A program made the position numbers and the translations under genes. A stretch of DNA of 48,446 nt, taken from contig NZ_BONY01000071.1 in NCBI RefSeq assembly GCF_016862955.1, forward strand, positions 1 through 48,446. Reading direction: 5' to 3'. How positions within the stretch are numbered: position 1 is the stretch's first letter; each line of letters opens with the position of its first letter. The notes beneath the pieces are model-generated. The model made no database searches. It was not told where the DNA came from and saw nothing but the letters and a program-made list of their open reading frames with translations. Below are positions 20,314 to 29,544 of the stretch, in pieces. The stretch comes from Rhizocola hellebori (GTDB taxonomy: Bacteria > Actinomycetota > Actinomycetes > Mycobacteriales > Micromonosporaceae).

Positions 20314-20820
20314 CTATTCCGAGCACGCGGTGGCGAAGGTGAACAGGCGGTCGCCGTACTCGACGGGACCCCCGTTCGCGGCGAGGACGGCGATGACCTG
20401 TCCATCGCGTTCCGCCTCGATCGGGATCATCAGCTTCATCGCCTCGACGATGCCGACCTGTTGTCCCGCGCGGACCAGATCTCCTTCGGCCACAAAGGGC
20501 GCCGCCCCCGGCTCCGGGGAGACGTAGAACGTGCCGACGGTGGGTGCGCACAGATCGAACAGGCCACTCGCGGTCGCCGTTTCGCCTGCGGTCAGTTCTT
20601 CAGCCGTGGCAACGTTTTGTGGTACCACGCCGGCCGGCGCGGAGCCGACATGCGCCGGCCATTCCAGCTCGACCTGCACGTCTCCGGCGCGGATCCGCAG
20701 CGCCCGCGGCTGGCTGTTGACGTCCGCGAGGAGCTGTTGCGCGCTGCGGCTGACATCGTTCAGCGCCTCCGCGAGCGAACCGGCGCCGATGCGCGGTTCG
20801 GAATTGATCACCTCAGTCAC
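20314..20820 (-). CDS. accB: Biotin carboxyl carrier protein of acetyl-CoA carboxylase
   Basis: A 168-residue carrier protein. The C-terminal biotinyl domain carries the EAMKLM motif with biotin attached to Lys129. The segment before it (LCAPTVGTFYVSPEPGAAPFV) contains the family thumb region. GTG start with GGAGGA upstream, overlapping the stop of accDA (GTGA). It moves carboxybiotin between AccC and AccDA. Confidence 0.95.
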   Translation of the reverse strand: MTEVINSEPRIGAGSLAEALNDVSRSAQQLLADVNSQPRALRIRAGDVQVELEWPAHVGSAPAGVVPQNVATAEELTAGETATASGLFDLCAPTVGTFYVSPEPGAAPFVAEGDLVRAGQQVGIVEAMKLMIPIEAERDGQVIAVLAANGGPVEYGDRLFTFATACSE

Positions 20821-22526
20821 GAGATCCTCCTGTCAGAAGCGGTCACCAGGGCCGGTGCGGCGTAGAGCGCCCGGCGGCTCGTGCCGTCGAAATCGCGGTA
20901 CCGGGCACGCCTGGCGGCGATCAGCCCGGCTGGGTCCAAAGCATCCAGTTCGGCCAGCTCGTATCGGATGGCCGTGCGCAGCAAGGACGCGGCCTGCGCC
21001 GGATCGGTCTCGGCGCCGCCGGGCGGCTCCGGAATCACGCCGTCGGCCACGCCCAGCTCCAGAAGGGACCGCGCGTCGATCCGAAGCGCCTGTGCGGCCT
21101 CGGGCGCGGCGGAGCGCTCGCGCCACAGAATCGCGGCGCACCCCTCCGGGCTGATGACGGTGTAGAAGCCGTTCTCCATCACCAGCAGGCGATCGGCCAC
21201 GGCGATGGCCAGAGCGCCTCCGCTGCAACCCTCGCCGGTGACCACCGTGACCACGGGAACCGGCAGCGTGGACATCAGCCGCAGGTTCTCCGCGATCGCG
21301 CTTGCCTGCCCCTGCAGCTCGGCGTCCAGACCCGGATGCGCCCCGGGCGTGTCCACCAGCGTCACGATCGGCAATTTCCATTTGGCGGCCAGCCGCATCA
21401 GCCGCCCCGCCTTGCGATATCCGGCCGGCGCCGGCATGCCGTACCGGTGGGCGGTCAGGTCGGCGGGCGTGTGCCCTTTCTCGTGCCCGATAACGACTAT
21501 CGGGTCGCCACCGAGCCGGCCGACGCCGCCGATGATGGCCGGGCAGTCGCCGCCGACCCGGTCTCCGCGCAGCTCCTCGAAATCGTCGAGGATCATCCGC
21601 AGATAGTCGGAGGTGGTCGGCCGCCCGATGTCGCGGGCCTTGCGCACCGCCTCCCACGCCGGGCGTTGCTCCAGCGCCTCCGGCTCGCGGACGACGATCT
21701 GCTCCACCGGCTCGGTGTAAGCGGTGCGCCGCCGTCCGGTGGCCAGCGACAGCAACCTTCCCAGCCGGTCACGCAACGCCGAGCGGGGACACACCTGATC
21801 GATGAATCCCCGCTCCAGCAGGAATTCTGAGGTCTGGAAACCGTCGGGCAGCTTCTCCCGGATGGTCTCCTGGATTACCCGTGGCCCGGCGAAGCCGAGC
21901 CGCGCGCCGGGCTCGGCCATGATCACGTCGCCGAGCAGGGCGAAAGAGGCGGCCACTCCGCCATAGGTGGGATCGGTGATCAGGCAGACGGTGGCCAGCC
22001 CGGCCTCGTTGAGCTGTTGCAGCGCCTGTGCCGTCTTCACCATCTGCAGCAGGCCGACCACGCCTTCCTGCATCCGCACCCCACCGGACGCGGTGGCGAT
22101 CACCAGCGGCGAGCCGTCGAGAAGGGCGGTCTCGGCGGCCAGCGTGATGATTTCGCCCACCGCGCCGCTGAGGCTGCCGCCCATGAACCGGAAGTCCATG
22201 GCCGCGATCACCGCGGGCGTGCCGCCCACCCGAACCCGTGCGCACAGGACGGCTTCGCGCAGGCCGGTGGCCTCGCGCGCCTCCACTATCCGGCTCGGGT
22301 AGGGCCGACGGTCGACAAAGGCGAGCGGATCGCTGTCGGGCAGGTCGAAATTGAGCAGCTCGAGCGAGTCCGGGTCGGCGAGCAGGGCGAGCCGCTCGGT
22401 CGCGGTCAGCGCGCCGTAGCAGCCGCACTGTGGGCATACTCCGTCGGCGCTGGCCATTCGCCGGCCGTAGATGACGGCCTGGCAACCGGGGCACAGCACC
22501 CACGGCGCCTGCGTCGGTTCTGCCAT
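20817..22526 (-). CDS. accDA: Acetyl-CoA carboxylase carboxyltransferase, fused beta and alpha subunits
   Basis: A 569-residue protein that transfers CO2 from carboxybiotin to acetyl-CoA. The N-terminal half is AccD-like with a zinc ribbon (Cys12, 15, 31, 34) and GGSLSGAVGEIITLAAETAL. The C-terminal half is AccA-like (LRMILDDFEELRGDRVGGD, IVTLVDTPGAHPGLDAE, VVTGEGCSGGALAIAVAD). In E. coli these are separate proteins; fused forms are seen in some actinomycete polyketide clusters. The ATG at 22526 follows GGGGGT by 6 nt and is preferred to GTG 22544. It is the first gene of the leftward PKS operon and is divergent from a SARP gene. Confidence 0.94.
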   Translation of the reverse strand: MAEPTQAPWVLCPGCQAVIYGRRMASADGVCPQCGCYGALTATERLALLADPDSLELLNFDLPDSDPLAFVDRRPYPSRIVEAREATGLREAVLCARVRVGGTPAVIAAMDFRFMGGSLSGAVGEIITLAAETALLDGSPLVIATASGGVRMQEGVVGLLQMVKTAQALQQLNEAGLATVCLITDPTYGGVAASFALLGDVIMAEPGARLGFAGPRVIQETIREKLPDGFQTSEFLLERGFIDQVCPRSALRDRLGRLLSLATGRRRTAYTEPVEQIVVREPEALEQRPAWEAVRKARDIGRPTTSDYLRMILDDFEELRGDRVGGDCPAIIGGVGRLGGDPIVVIGHEKGHTPADLTAHRYGMPAPAGYRKAGRLMRLAAKWKLPIVTLVDTPGAHPGLDAELQGQASAIAENLRLMSTLPVPVVTVVTGEGCSGGALAIAVADRLLVMENGFYTVISPEGCAAILWRERSAAPEAAQALRIDARSLLELGVADGVIPEPPGGAETDPAQAASLLRTAIRYELAELDALDPAGLIAARRARYRDFDGTSRRALYAAPALVTASDRRIS

Positions 22527-22770
22527 TCCGATACCCCCTTTCACTGATAAATGCCTGTTACATCTGATTCGAGGCTTTGTGCCGATATCGACCCTTCCAG
22601 TACCCCGCTAGACGATCGGTGGAATTTCACTCGCGTTCGGCCATAAGTCGCTGACCAGGGATCCGAGCGAAGATCGGCGAGAATCCGATGGGCCTAGTAG
22701 GTTTGATCACAGAACAAACTGAAAGTTCCAATTGGGGGGCTTTTGGGCTTCTGCGACATTCGGAGGAAAC

Positions 22771-23577
22771 ATGGACTGTCGCGTTCTCGGCCAATTGGCG
22801 GTGCGCTCCGGCGGCCGCGTCGGCTGCCTGACCGCGCCCAAGCCGCGCAAGGTGCTCGCCTTGCTGCTGATGCGGGCCAACCTTGTCGTGCCAATCGAGA
22901 CCCTGAGCCGTGAGCTTTGGCGCGATGAGCCGCCCGCCAGCGCTCAGACCACCCTGCAGACCTATGTCCTGCAGGTGCGGCGGATGCTCGCCGCCACCCT
23001 GGGGCTCAGCTCCGAGGAGGTGGCCCGCGACATCCTGGTCACCGCCGCGGACGGGTACCTGCTTCGCGTCCAGCAAGGCGAGCTGGACCTCCACGAATAC
23101 TCCAGGCTGGCCGCCGAGGGGCGCGCCGCCCTGGCCGAGCGGGACGACACCCTCGGCTCCTGCTTGCTGGGCAAGGCATTGAAGCTGTGGCAGGACGCGG
23201 CTCTGGTCGACGTGCGGCTCGGCCCGGTGCTGACCGTCGAGGTCAGCCAGCTGGAGGAGAGCCGGCTGGCCACGTGCAAGCTGCGCTTCGACGCCGAGCT
23301 GCGCCTCGACCGGCACCATGCGGTGCTCTGCGAGCTGAGTGGTCTGGCCGCGCAGCACCCGCTGCACGAGGATCTCCAGGCGCAGTACATGGTCGCCCTC
23401 TACCGCGCCGGGCGCCGAACCGACGCCCTCAACGCTTTTCAGCGGCTACGCCGGACCCTGCTTGAGGACGTCGGGCTGGAACCGTCGCGGCGGATCCACA
23501 GCCTTCAGCGCGCGATCCTGTCCTCGGATCCGGCCCTGGACCACTTCGCCTTCCTGGGCGCGGAGCAGCCGGCCTGA
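22771..23577 (+). CDS. SARP family pathway-specific activator
   Basis: A 268-residue regulator of the small SARP type (DnrI/ActII-ORF4-like). An OmpR-type winged helix (MDCRVLGQLAVRSGGRV to ELDLHEYSRL) is followed by a bacterial transcriptional activation domain to about residue 245 (PLHEDLQAQYMVALYRAGRRTDALNAF). GGAGG lies 5 nt before the ATG. It is divergent from the accDA-led PKS operon across 244 bp, the usual layout for a pathway activator. I looked for the heptameric direct repeats SARPs bind and did not find a clear set. Confidence 0.92.
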   Translation: MDCRVLGQLAVRSGGRVGCLTAPKPRKVLALLLMRANLVVPIETLSRELWRDEPPASAQTTLQTYVLQVRRMLAATLGLSSEEVARDILVTAADGYLLRVQQGELDLHEYSRLAAEGRAALAERDDTLGSCLLGKALKLWQDAALVDVRLGPVLTVEVSQLEESRLATCKLRFDAELRLDRHHAVLCELSGLAAQHPLHEDLQAQYMVALYRAGRRTDALNAFQRLRRTLLEDVGLEPSRRIHSLQRAILSSDPALDHFAFLGAEQPA

Positions 23578-23685
23578 CCCCGGGTTACCGCATCCGATGT
23601 GGACACCCGCCGAAAATTGGGTGTTCGCGACCGAATTCAGGGTAGGGCCAGGGTTGGCCAATCCGCCACGGCCGCCCCATAATCG

Positions 23686-26295
23686 ATGATGATGGCGCGG
23701 GACTGGGCTTTTGCCGGGCGTGACGGGGAGCTGGCGTTCATGAACGCCGCATTCCGTCAGCCCGAATGTGCCGCCCTGGTGGTCACGGGTGACGCTGGGG
23801 TGGGCAAGACGGCGCTGGTACGGGCCGCATTGGCGGCCTGGCGGCGGCAGGGTTTGCATATCGAATGGGCGGCGGCGACCCGCACGGTGGCCGCCATTCC
23901 GTTCGGTGCGGTGGCCCATCTGCTTGGACCGCAGGTCGATGCGGGCCCGACCGGGCTGCTGCTGTCCATCACCGACTATTTCTCGGCACTGCCCGGCAGG
24001 CGGCGGGTGGTGATCGGAGTGGACGACGCCAACCTTCTGGATCCGGCGTCGGCCGCGGCGATCGCCCACCTGATCTCAGCCGGGCTGGCGTTCGTGGTGA
24101 TGACACTGCGCCGTGACGCCGAGGTGCCCGAGCTCGCGGTCTCGCTTTACAAGCAGGGCCGGGCGGAACGCCTTGAGCTGGAAGGCCTGCCGCCACAGGT
24201 GCTCGATTCACTGATCGACAAGTATGTGGACGGCCAGGTCGACGGGTTGAGCCGGCGGCGTCTGCACGATCTCGTGCGGGGCAACCCGTTGGCGCTACGC
24301 GAGATCCTGCGTGGCGGTGGGCTTCATCAGCGTCACGGAGTGTGGTTGCTGGACACCTCCTTCGCTGTGCCCGACCAGCTCGCCGATCTGGTGTGGCATC
24401 GCCTGCAGAACCTCGACCCGGCCGCGCGCGCCGTGCTTGAGATGGTCACCTGCGGCGAGCCGGTGTCGCTGTCGGTTCTGGAGCGGCTCGCCGACTTCAC
24501 CGCGATCGACCTGGCTGAAGCCTCCGGCGCGGTGGTGGTCGAGCCCGCCCAGGCCCGGGTCGAGGCACAGCTGGCGCATCCCCTTTACGGCGAGGTGATC
24601 CGGGCCCGGCTGTCGGCCGCTCGGGCCAGGCAGATCTACCGCCACCTGTCCGAAGCCATCCTCGCCACCCCGATGCGCCGCCGCGACGATGCCTTGCGGG
24701 CCGCGCTGTGGCAGGTGGAAGGCGGCAGGGTCATCGACGCCGAGGTGGTCCGCGCCGGAGCCGCGCTGGCGGTGGGCCGCGCGGATCTCGTCATCGCCGA
24801 GCGGCTCGCACGGGCCGCGCGGCTGGCACAGCCGAGCCCGCAGGCCGACCGGCTGCTCGCCGAGATCCTGCAATATCGGGGCCGCGACGCCGAAGCCACG
24901 ATGTTGTTGGCGGAGCAGGCTTCCCACGATGCCGAGCCGGTGAGCTGGGCGGTCACCCATGCCGAGAACCTCTACTGGGGCAACGGCGACTTCGCCGCCG
25001 CGGAGAGGATGCTGGCCGCCGTCTTCGATCAGCCGGGTGGCGACGCGGCGCGCGGCTCCTGGTCCTGGATCCTCTTCTTCGACGGTCAGTGTGAAAGGGC
25101 GCTGCGCGAGGCGCTGGCTGTCCGGGATGGACAGTCACAACTGGCGGTGGTGTGGGCTTGTGCCAGCGGTTCGGCGGCGTCTGGGTTCCTCGGCGATCCC
25201 GTGGTGTCCGCGGACTTCTTCCAGCGCGGCATGCGGATCGCCCGCGAGAAAGCCGACGAGCTGCCGTGGGCCGCCTTCGAGATCGAGATCGGGTACTGCC
25301 TCTCCAACCTGGCCATGGGCGACCTGGCCCAGGCCGAAACCGTGACCGGAGGCGGATACCAGGCCGCTCTCGCCTCGGGCATGCCGATGATGGTGGCCGG
25401 GTGGGCCTTGCACTCCGGTCTGGTGGCCGCCGCCCGCGGCCACCTGGACAGGGCCGCGCACCTGTTGCGGGAGGCGGTCGGGCGGCTGGAGGAGAACGAC
25501 ACCTTCCACGTCGCGCGGTGCTGTGTCGGCGCGCTCGCCTGGATAGCCGGAACCAAGGGCGACCCGGAGGCCGCGCGGCGCTGGATGCACCGCGCGGACG
25601 AGCTGGCCGGTCGCCACAACCGGATTTGGGAGCCATCGCTTGGCATCTGGCGAGCCTGGGTGGAATATGCCGAAGGGGCACAGCTGGCGGCCGTCGATTC
25701 GGCAAGGCGCTCGGCTCAGCTCGCCAACGAGCTGGAGCTGCCCACCATCGAGGCGGCGGCCCGCTACGAGACGATAAGGCTGGGCGTGCCCGCCGCGCAG
25801 TGCGCCACCGATCGCAAGCGCCTGGCAGAGCTGGCCGCGCAGTTGCGCACCCCGTTCGCGCAAACCCTTGCCACCGCGGCCGAAGCCGTGGCGGGCGAGG
25901 ATGCCGGGGCACTGCTGGCCGCGGCGCGAAGTTTCGAGCAGCTGGGTCACGATCTGCTCGCGGCCGAAGCGGCCACCGTGGCCACCCGGCTGTGGCAGGC
26001 GGCCGGCATGCGCAGCCGGCACAGCGGCGCGCTGCTCTACGCGAGCAAGCTGCGCGACCTCTGCCCGGGGGCCCGAACCCCTTTGCTCGCAAGCGATCAG
26101 GACTTCCACCTGCTCAGCCCGCGCGAGCGGGAGGTGGCCATGCTGGCGACCCGGCACAGCAGCCGGGAGGTGGCCGAGCAGCTGGGGCTGGCGGTCACCA
26201 CCGTCAACAACACCCTTGCCCGCGCCTGCACCAAGCTCGGTGTCTCGGGCCGGCAGGGGCTGCGGGTGGTTCTGGGCGACGCGGCCGAACGCTGA
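23686..26295 (+). CDS. LuxR family regulator with N-terminal AAA ATPase domain (LAL type)
   Basis: An 869-residue regulator. Walker A is at about residues 35-42 (GDAGVGKT) and a Walker B-like segment at VVIGVDDANLL. A long helical repeat region follows, and a LuxR helix-turn-helix ends the protein (LLSPREREVAMLATRHSSREVAEQLGLAV, TVNNTLARACTKLGVSGR). Three successive ATG codons (23686, 23689, 23692) are possible starts, with no good ribosome site. It follows the small SARP gene on the same strand and probably regulates the PKS cluster, of which it may be the boundary. Large LAL activators are common in such clusters. Confidence 0.9.
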   Translation: MMMARDWAFAGRDGELAFMNAAFRQPECAALVVTGDAGVGKTALVRAALAAWRRQGLHIEWAAATRTVAAIPFGAVAHLLGPQVDAGPTGLLLSITDYFSALPGRRRVVIGVDDANLLDPASAAAIAHLISAGLAFVVMTLRRDAEVPELAVSLYKQGRAERLELEGLPPQVLDSLIDKYVDGQVDGLSRRRLHDLVRGNPLALREILRGGGLHQRHGVWLLDTSFAVPDQLADLVWHRLQNLDPAARAVLEMVTCGEPVSLSVLERLADFTAIDLAEASGAVVVEPAQARVEAQLAHPLYGEVIRARLSAARARQIYRHLSEAILATPMRRRDDALRAALWQVEGGRVIDAEVVRAGAALAVGRADLVIAERLARAARLAQPSPQADRLLAEILQYRGRDAEATMLLAEQASHDAEPVSWAVTHAENLYWGNGDFAAAERMLAAVFDQPGGDAARGSWSWILFFDGQCERALREALAVRDGQSQLAVVWACASGSAASGFLGDPVVSADFFQRGMRIAREKADELPWAAFEIEIGYCLSNLAMGDLAQAETVTGGGYQAALASGMPMMVAGWALHSGLVAAARGHLDRAAHLLREAVGRLEENDTFHVARCCVGALAWIAGTKGDPEAARRWMHRADELAGRHNRIWEPSLGIWRAWVEYAEGAQLAAVDSARRSAQLANELELPTIEAAARYETIRLGVPAAQCATDRKRLAELAAQLRTPFAQTLATAAEAVAGEDAGALLAAARSFEQLGHDLLAAEAATVATRLWQAAGMRSRHSGALLYASKLRDLCPGARTPLLASDQDFHLLSPREREVAMLATRHSSREVAEQLGLAVTTVNNTLARACTKLGVSGRQGLRVVLGDAAER

Positions 26296-26307
26296 TGGCC
26301 GAAAGCT

Positions 26308-26338
26308 GATGGCCCGGGCGCGGCGCGCCCAGGCCATC
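26308..26338. terminator. Bidirectional terminator between the LAL gene and the 52-residue gene
   Basis: GATGGCC, one mismatch and GGGCGC pair with GCGCCC, one mismatch and GGCCATC around a 3-nt loop, so 13 of 14 positions pair. It sits between two convergent genes. Confidence 0.65.
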
Positions 26339-26351
26339 GATTGCCTTGCTG

Positions 26352-26510
26352 CTAAATCGACTTGGCGATGTCGACTTCACCATCGGAGTCGGTGTCCAGC
26401 TCCATGAAGTCGGCCTTGCCGTCGCCGTCGGTGTCGAACGTGCGGACATCGGCCACGCCGTCGCCGTCGGTGTCAAATGCCACGATCTCGGTGCGCTCAT
26501 CATCACTCAT
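26352..26510 (-). CDS. 52-residue acidic protein with three DxDxDG calcium-loop repeats
   Basis: A small gene too short for common cut-offs. It starts at ATG 26510 with AAGGTG 5 nt upstream and ends TAG at 26352. The product has three tandem Asp-rich loops at residues 13, 26 and 39 (DTDGDGVAD, DTDGDGKAD, DTDSDGEVD), with an exact 13-residue period. These resemble dockerin, thrombospondin type 3 or EF-hand calcium loops. There is no signal peptide, so it is probably cytosolic unless exported otherwise. It lies after the M3 peptidase gene on the same strand, 60 bp away. Calcium binding is inferred from the motif; the role is unknown. Confidence 0.82.
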   Translation of the reverse strand: MSDDERTEIVAFDTDGDGVADVRTFDTDGDGKADFMELDTDSDGEVDIAKSI

Positions 26511-26570
26511 GCGCACACCTTGGCCAACCCCAGGCGATATGTCAACGAGGCGTTCGGCCGCCGCTAGTGG

Positions 26571-28577
26571 TCAGTTCAGGTCGCGCCGGGCCAGCAGCGG
26601 CTCGATGCTCGGCCCGCGGCCGCGAACCGCCCGGAAAGCGGCGAGCGACTCGACACTGCCGCCCACACTGAGCAGCTCCCGCCGGAAGATGTCGCCGTTT
26701 TCCCGGCGCAGCCCGCCGTTTTCGGTGAACCATTCGACCGTGTCCGCGTCGAGCACCTCGCTCCAGATGTAGGAGTAGTAGGCGGCGCTGTAGTCGCTGG
26801 CCCAGATGTGCGCGAAGTAGTTCGTCCGGTACCGGGGCGGGATCGCCGCGATCGACACCCCCGCCTCCTGCAACGCCTTGGCCTCGAAGGCGGCCGGGTC
26901 GGCGGGCGGCTCGGTGATCTGGTGCCAGGCCAGGTCGAGCAGGGTCGCGGCGAGGTACTCGGTGGAGCGGAAACCTTCGTTGAACCCCGACGCCGCCCGG
27001 AATCGCTCCACCAGCTCGATCGGCATCGGCTCGCCGGTCTGATAGTGCTTGGCGTAGTTGGTGAAAACCTCCGGCCAGGTCGCCCACATCTCGTTGACCT
27101 GTGAGGGGAATTCGACAAAGTCGCGGGGCACCTTCGTCCCGGCGAATCGGGGATAGCGCACGCTGGAGAACAGGCCGTGCAGGGCGTGGCCGAACTCGTG
27201 GAACATGGTGTTGACCTCGTCGAAGGTGAGCAGCGCGGGCTCGCCTTCCGGTGGCTTGACAATGTTCATGTTGTTCACCACCACCGGCTTGGTGCCGAAC
27301 AGCCGGGACTGGCTGACCAGCTCGTTCATCCAAGCGCCGCCGCGCTTTCCGGCCCGGGTGTGGTAGTCGGCCAGGAACAGCCCGAGCGGCGAACCGTCCT
27401 CATTGAACACCTCGAAGACCCTCACCTCCGGCAGGTAGCCGACGAGGTCGGGCCGCGGGACGACGGTGATGCCGTAGAGCTTGTGCGCGGCGAAGAAGAT
27501 GCCGTCGACCAGCACCCGCTCCAGCTCGAAGTAGGGACGCATGGTCGCACTGTCCACATTGTACTCAGCCCGGCGCACCTGCTCGGCGTAGAACGGCCAG
27601 TCCCATGCGGCCAGCTGAACGCCGCCGGCCAAGGTCTGCAGGGCCGTCTCCTCCTGCGCCGCGTTGGCCACCGCGGCCGGGGTTATCCGGCCGAGCATCT
27701 CCATCACCGTGTCGGCGTTGCCCGCGGTCAGGTCGGCGATTACATAGTCGGCGTGGCTGGCGAAGCCCAGCAGCCGCGCGCGCTCCAGCCGCAGCACCGC
27801 CATCTGCGCGGCGATTTCGGCGTTCTCTTCAGCCGCTCGGCCCATGGACGCTTCGTGTACGCGGCGGCGCAGCTCCCGGTTGGTCAGCGTGGCGAGGACC
27901 GGCTGCGAGGTGGGAAGGATCAGGCTGATCGCGTACTTGCCGGGGTGGCCCCGCTCGGCCGCGGTCTGTGCCGCCGCGGCGATTTCGCCTTCGGACAGGC
28001 CGTCCAGCTCCTGCGCCGTGTCCACCACGACGAGCGCGTCGTTCATCGCGGCGAGCAGATTCTGATTGAAGGTGGTGGATGCTTCGGCGAGCTCGCGGTT
28101 GAGCTCGGCGAGGCGGGTCTGGTCGGCTTGCGGCAGCGCCGCCCCGGCGCGGACCAGGTCGAGGTAGTACCGCTCGACGAGCCGCTGCTCTTCGGCGCCC
28201 TCGACCTCATCGATCGCGTCGTAGAGCGCCTTGATGCGCGCGAACAGCTTGCTGTTGAGCAGGATCGCGTCGCGGTGGGCGGCGTAGAGCGGGGCCACCT
28301 GCGCCTCGATCGCGCGTAGCGCCTCGTTGCTGTTGGTGGAGGTCATGATGGTGAACACCAGCTTTGCCCGTTCCAGCAGCTGGCCGGACCTTTCCATGGC
28401 CTCGATCGTGTTGGCGAAGGTGGGCGCGTCGGCCTGCTCGGCGATCGCCGTCACCTCGGCCAGCTGTTCGGCCATGCCCTGCTCGTAGGCGGGCAGATAG
28501 TGCTCATCACGGAGGAGAGCGAACGGGGGCAGGTGATAGGGAAGCGTGCTTGGTGTCAACAAGGGATTAGCAGTCAC
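26571..28577 (-). CDS. M3 family metallopeptidase, peptidyl-dipeptidase Dcp-like
   Basis: A 668-residue cytosolic zinc peptidase. The start is GTG 28577 (VTANPLLTPSTLPYHLPPF), with AAGGAG 10 nt upstream. The frame extends upstream without conserved sequence. The HEFGH zinc motif lies in NTMFHEFGHALHGLFSSVRYP, about residue 460, with the downstream Glu in FPSQVNEMWATWPE. Length and order match E. coli Dcp (about 680 residues), which releases dipeptides from peptide C-termini. The promoter region contains a candidate IdeR/DmdR iron box, unusual for this family. Confidence 0.93.
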   Translation of the reverse strand: MTANPLLTPSTLPYHLPPFALLRDEHYLPAYEQGMAEQLAEVTAIAEQADAPTFANTIEAMERSGQLLERAKLVFTIMTSTNSNEALRAIEAQVAPLYAAHRDAILLNSKLFARIKALYDAIDEVEGAEEQRLVERYYLDLVRAGAALPQADQTRLAELNRELAEASTTFNQNLLAAMNDALVVVDTAQELDGLSEGEIAAAAQTAAERGHPGKYAISLILPTSQPVLATLTNRELRRRVHEASMGRAAEENAEIAAQMAVLRLERARLLGFASHADYVIADLTAGNADTVMEMLGRITPAAVANAAQEETALQTLAGGVQLAAWDWPFYAEQVRRAEYNVDSATMRPYFELERVLVDGIFFAAHKLYGITVVPRPDLVGYLPEVRVFEVFNEDGSPLGLFLADYHTRAGKRGGAWMNELVSQSRLFGTKPVVVNNMNIVKPPEGEPALLTFDEVNTMFHEFGHALHGLFSSVRYPRFAGTKVPRDFVEFPSQVNEMWATWPEVFTNYAKHYQTGEPMPIELVERFRAASGFNEGFRSTEYLAATLLDLAWHQITEPPADPAAFEAKALQEAGVSIAAIPPRYRTNYFAHIWASDYSAAYYSYIWSEVLDADTVEWFTENGGLRRENGDIFRRELLSVGGSVESLAAFRAVRGRGPSIEPLLARRDLN

Positions 28578-28921
28578 AGCCCGTTCACTCCTTACGCGGT
28601 CGATCAGGTTAGCTTTCCTTAAACTAGCCTTCCGCGCCACCGCGGTTTGACCACCCTCGCGTGGGGGGTTGATCCGGGCGCGATCGGCTGGGATGCTGCA
28701 TGCGGCAGAGCCGATTTGCGTCGCGGGCGATCCCCGCACCCTTCCGGACCTCCTGGGCTGTAATTTCGGCGCGTGCGAAGCGACGCGCGGCAGGCTGCCC
28801 AGAAAGGCGGCGACATCCAAGCCCGATCTTGGCAACCTTCGGCCGCCAAAGATCGTCAGGATGTCACCGCCGGCGGCCTGCGACTCGCGGCACCAGGTTT
28901 TTGGGACCCCGGAGGGATTTT
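28578..28921. other. Divergent promoter region between the M3 peptidase and urease genes
   Basis: No credible gene is seen in these 344 bp. The peptidase side carries a candidate iron box (28604-28622). The urease side ends with a strong GGAGGG ribosome site at 28911-28916, 5 nt before the ureA GTG. I could not identify a GlnR or NtrC-type site by eye. Confidence 0.5.
28604..28622. promoter_or_regulatory. Candidate iron box (IdeR/DmdR type)
   Basis: TCAGGTTAGCTTTCCTTAA matches 15 of 19 positions of the actinobacterial iron-box consensus TWAGGTTAGSCTWACCTWA. It lies 27 bp upstream of the M3 peptidase GTG, a position where a bound repressor would block transcription. The right half-site is the weaker one. 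Confidence 0.45.
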
Positions 28922-29224
28922 GTGTTTCTTACCCCGCATGAGCAGGAGCGCCTGCTGATCCATGTGGCCGCGATGGTGGCCCAGCAACGCCGCGCGCGCG
29001 GTCTGCGCCTCAACTATCCCGAAGCGGTCGCGGTGATCACCTCCTTCCTGCTGGAGGGCGCTCGCGACGGCCGGACCGTGGTGGACCTCATGGAAGCCGG
29101 GCGTGGCGTGCTCACCGCGCAGGACGTGCTCGACGGCGTCCCGGAGATGCTGAAGGAGGTGCAGGTGGAGGCGACCTTTCCGGATGGGACCAAGCTGGTG
29201 ACGGTGCACCACCCGGTGCGGTGA
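28922..29224 (+). CDS. ureA: Urease gamma subunit
   Basis: A 100-residue urease gamma subunit ([59 protein letters not shown]). The GTG at 28922 has GGAGGG 5 nt upstream, which fixes the start. It is the first gene of ureABCFGD, and its stop overlaps the ureB start (GTGA). The urease complex hydrolyses urea to ammonia and CO2 in the cytosol. Confidence 0.97.
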   Translation: MFLTPHEQERLLIHVAAMVAQQRRARGLRLNYPEAVAVITSFLLEGARDGRTVVDLMEAGRGVLTAQDVLDGVPEMLKEVQVEATFPDGTKLVTVHHPVR

Positions 29225-29544
29225 TCCCGGGTGAGATCGTCTTCGGCGAAGGCGAGGTCGAGATCAACGCCGGGCTGGAGCTGACCGTGGTCACCGTCGT
29301 CAACACGGCGGATCGGCCGGTGCAGGTCGGTTCGCACTATCACTTCGCGCAGGCCAACCCGGGGCTGGAGTTCGATCGGAAAGCGGCCTGGGGCAAGCGC
29401 TTGGCGATCCCCGCCGGTACCTCGGTGCGCTTCGAGCCGGGCGTGACCCGCGAAGTCGAACTCGTCCCGCTGGGCGGTGCCCGGATAGTCCCCGGACTCC
29501 GCGGCGGTACCCCCGGCAACCTGGATGCGGAGGCCATGGCATGA
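29221..29544 (+). CDS. ureB: Urease beta subunit
   Basis: A 107-residue beta subunit with the family pattern [19 protein letters not shown] at the start, [18 protein letters not shown] in the middle and [21 protein letters not shown] near the end. GTG start coupled to ureA and ATGA overlap with ureC. Confidence 0.97.
   Translation: MIPGEIVFGEGEVEINAGLELTVVTVVNTADRPVQVGSHYHFAQANPGLEFDRKAAWGKRLAIPAGTSVRFEPGVTREVELVPLGGARIVPGLRGGTPGNLDAEAMA

Noticed and set aside
22527-22770. SARP heptameric direct repeats in the divergent promoter
   Set aside because: Several GATCGG/TTCG-like words occur, but no set had the regular 11-bp or 22-bp spacing expected.
28669-28941. 90-codon frame in the ureA upstream region
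   Set aside because: It has no ribosome site, poor codon bias, overlaps the ureA start and shows no domain.
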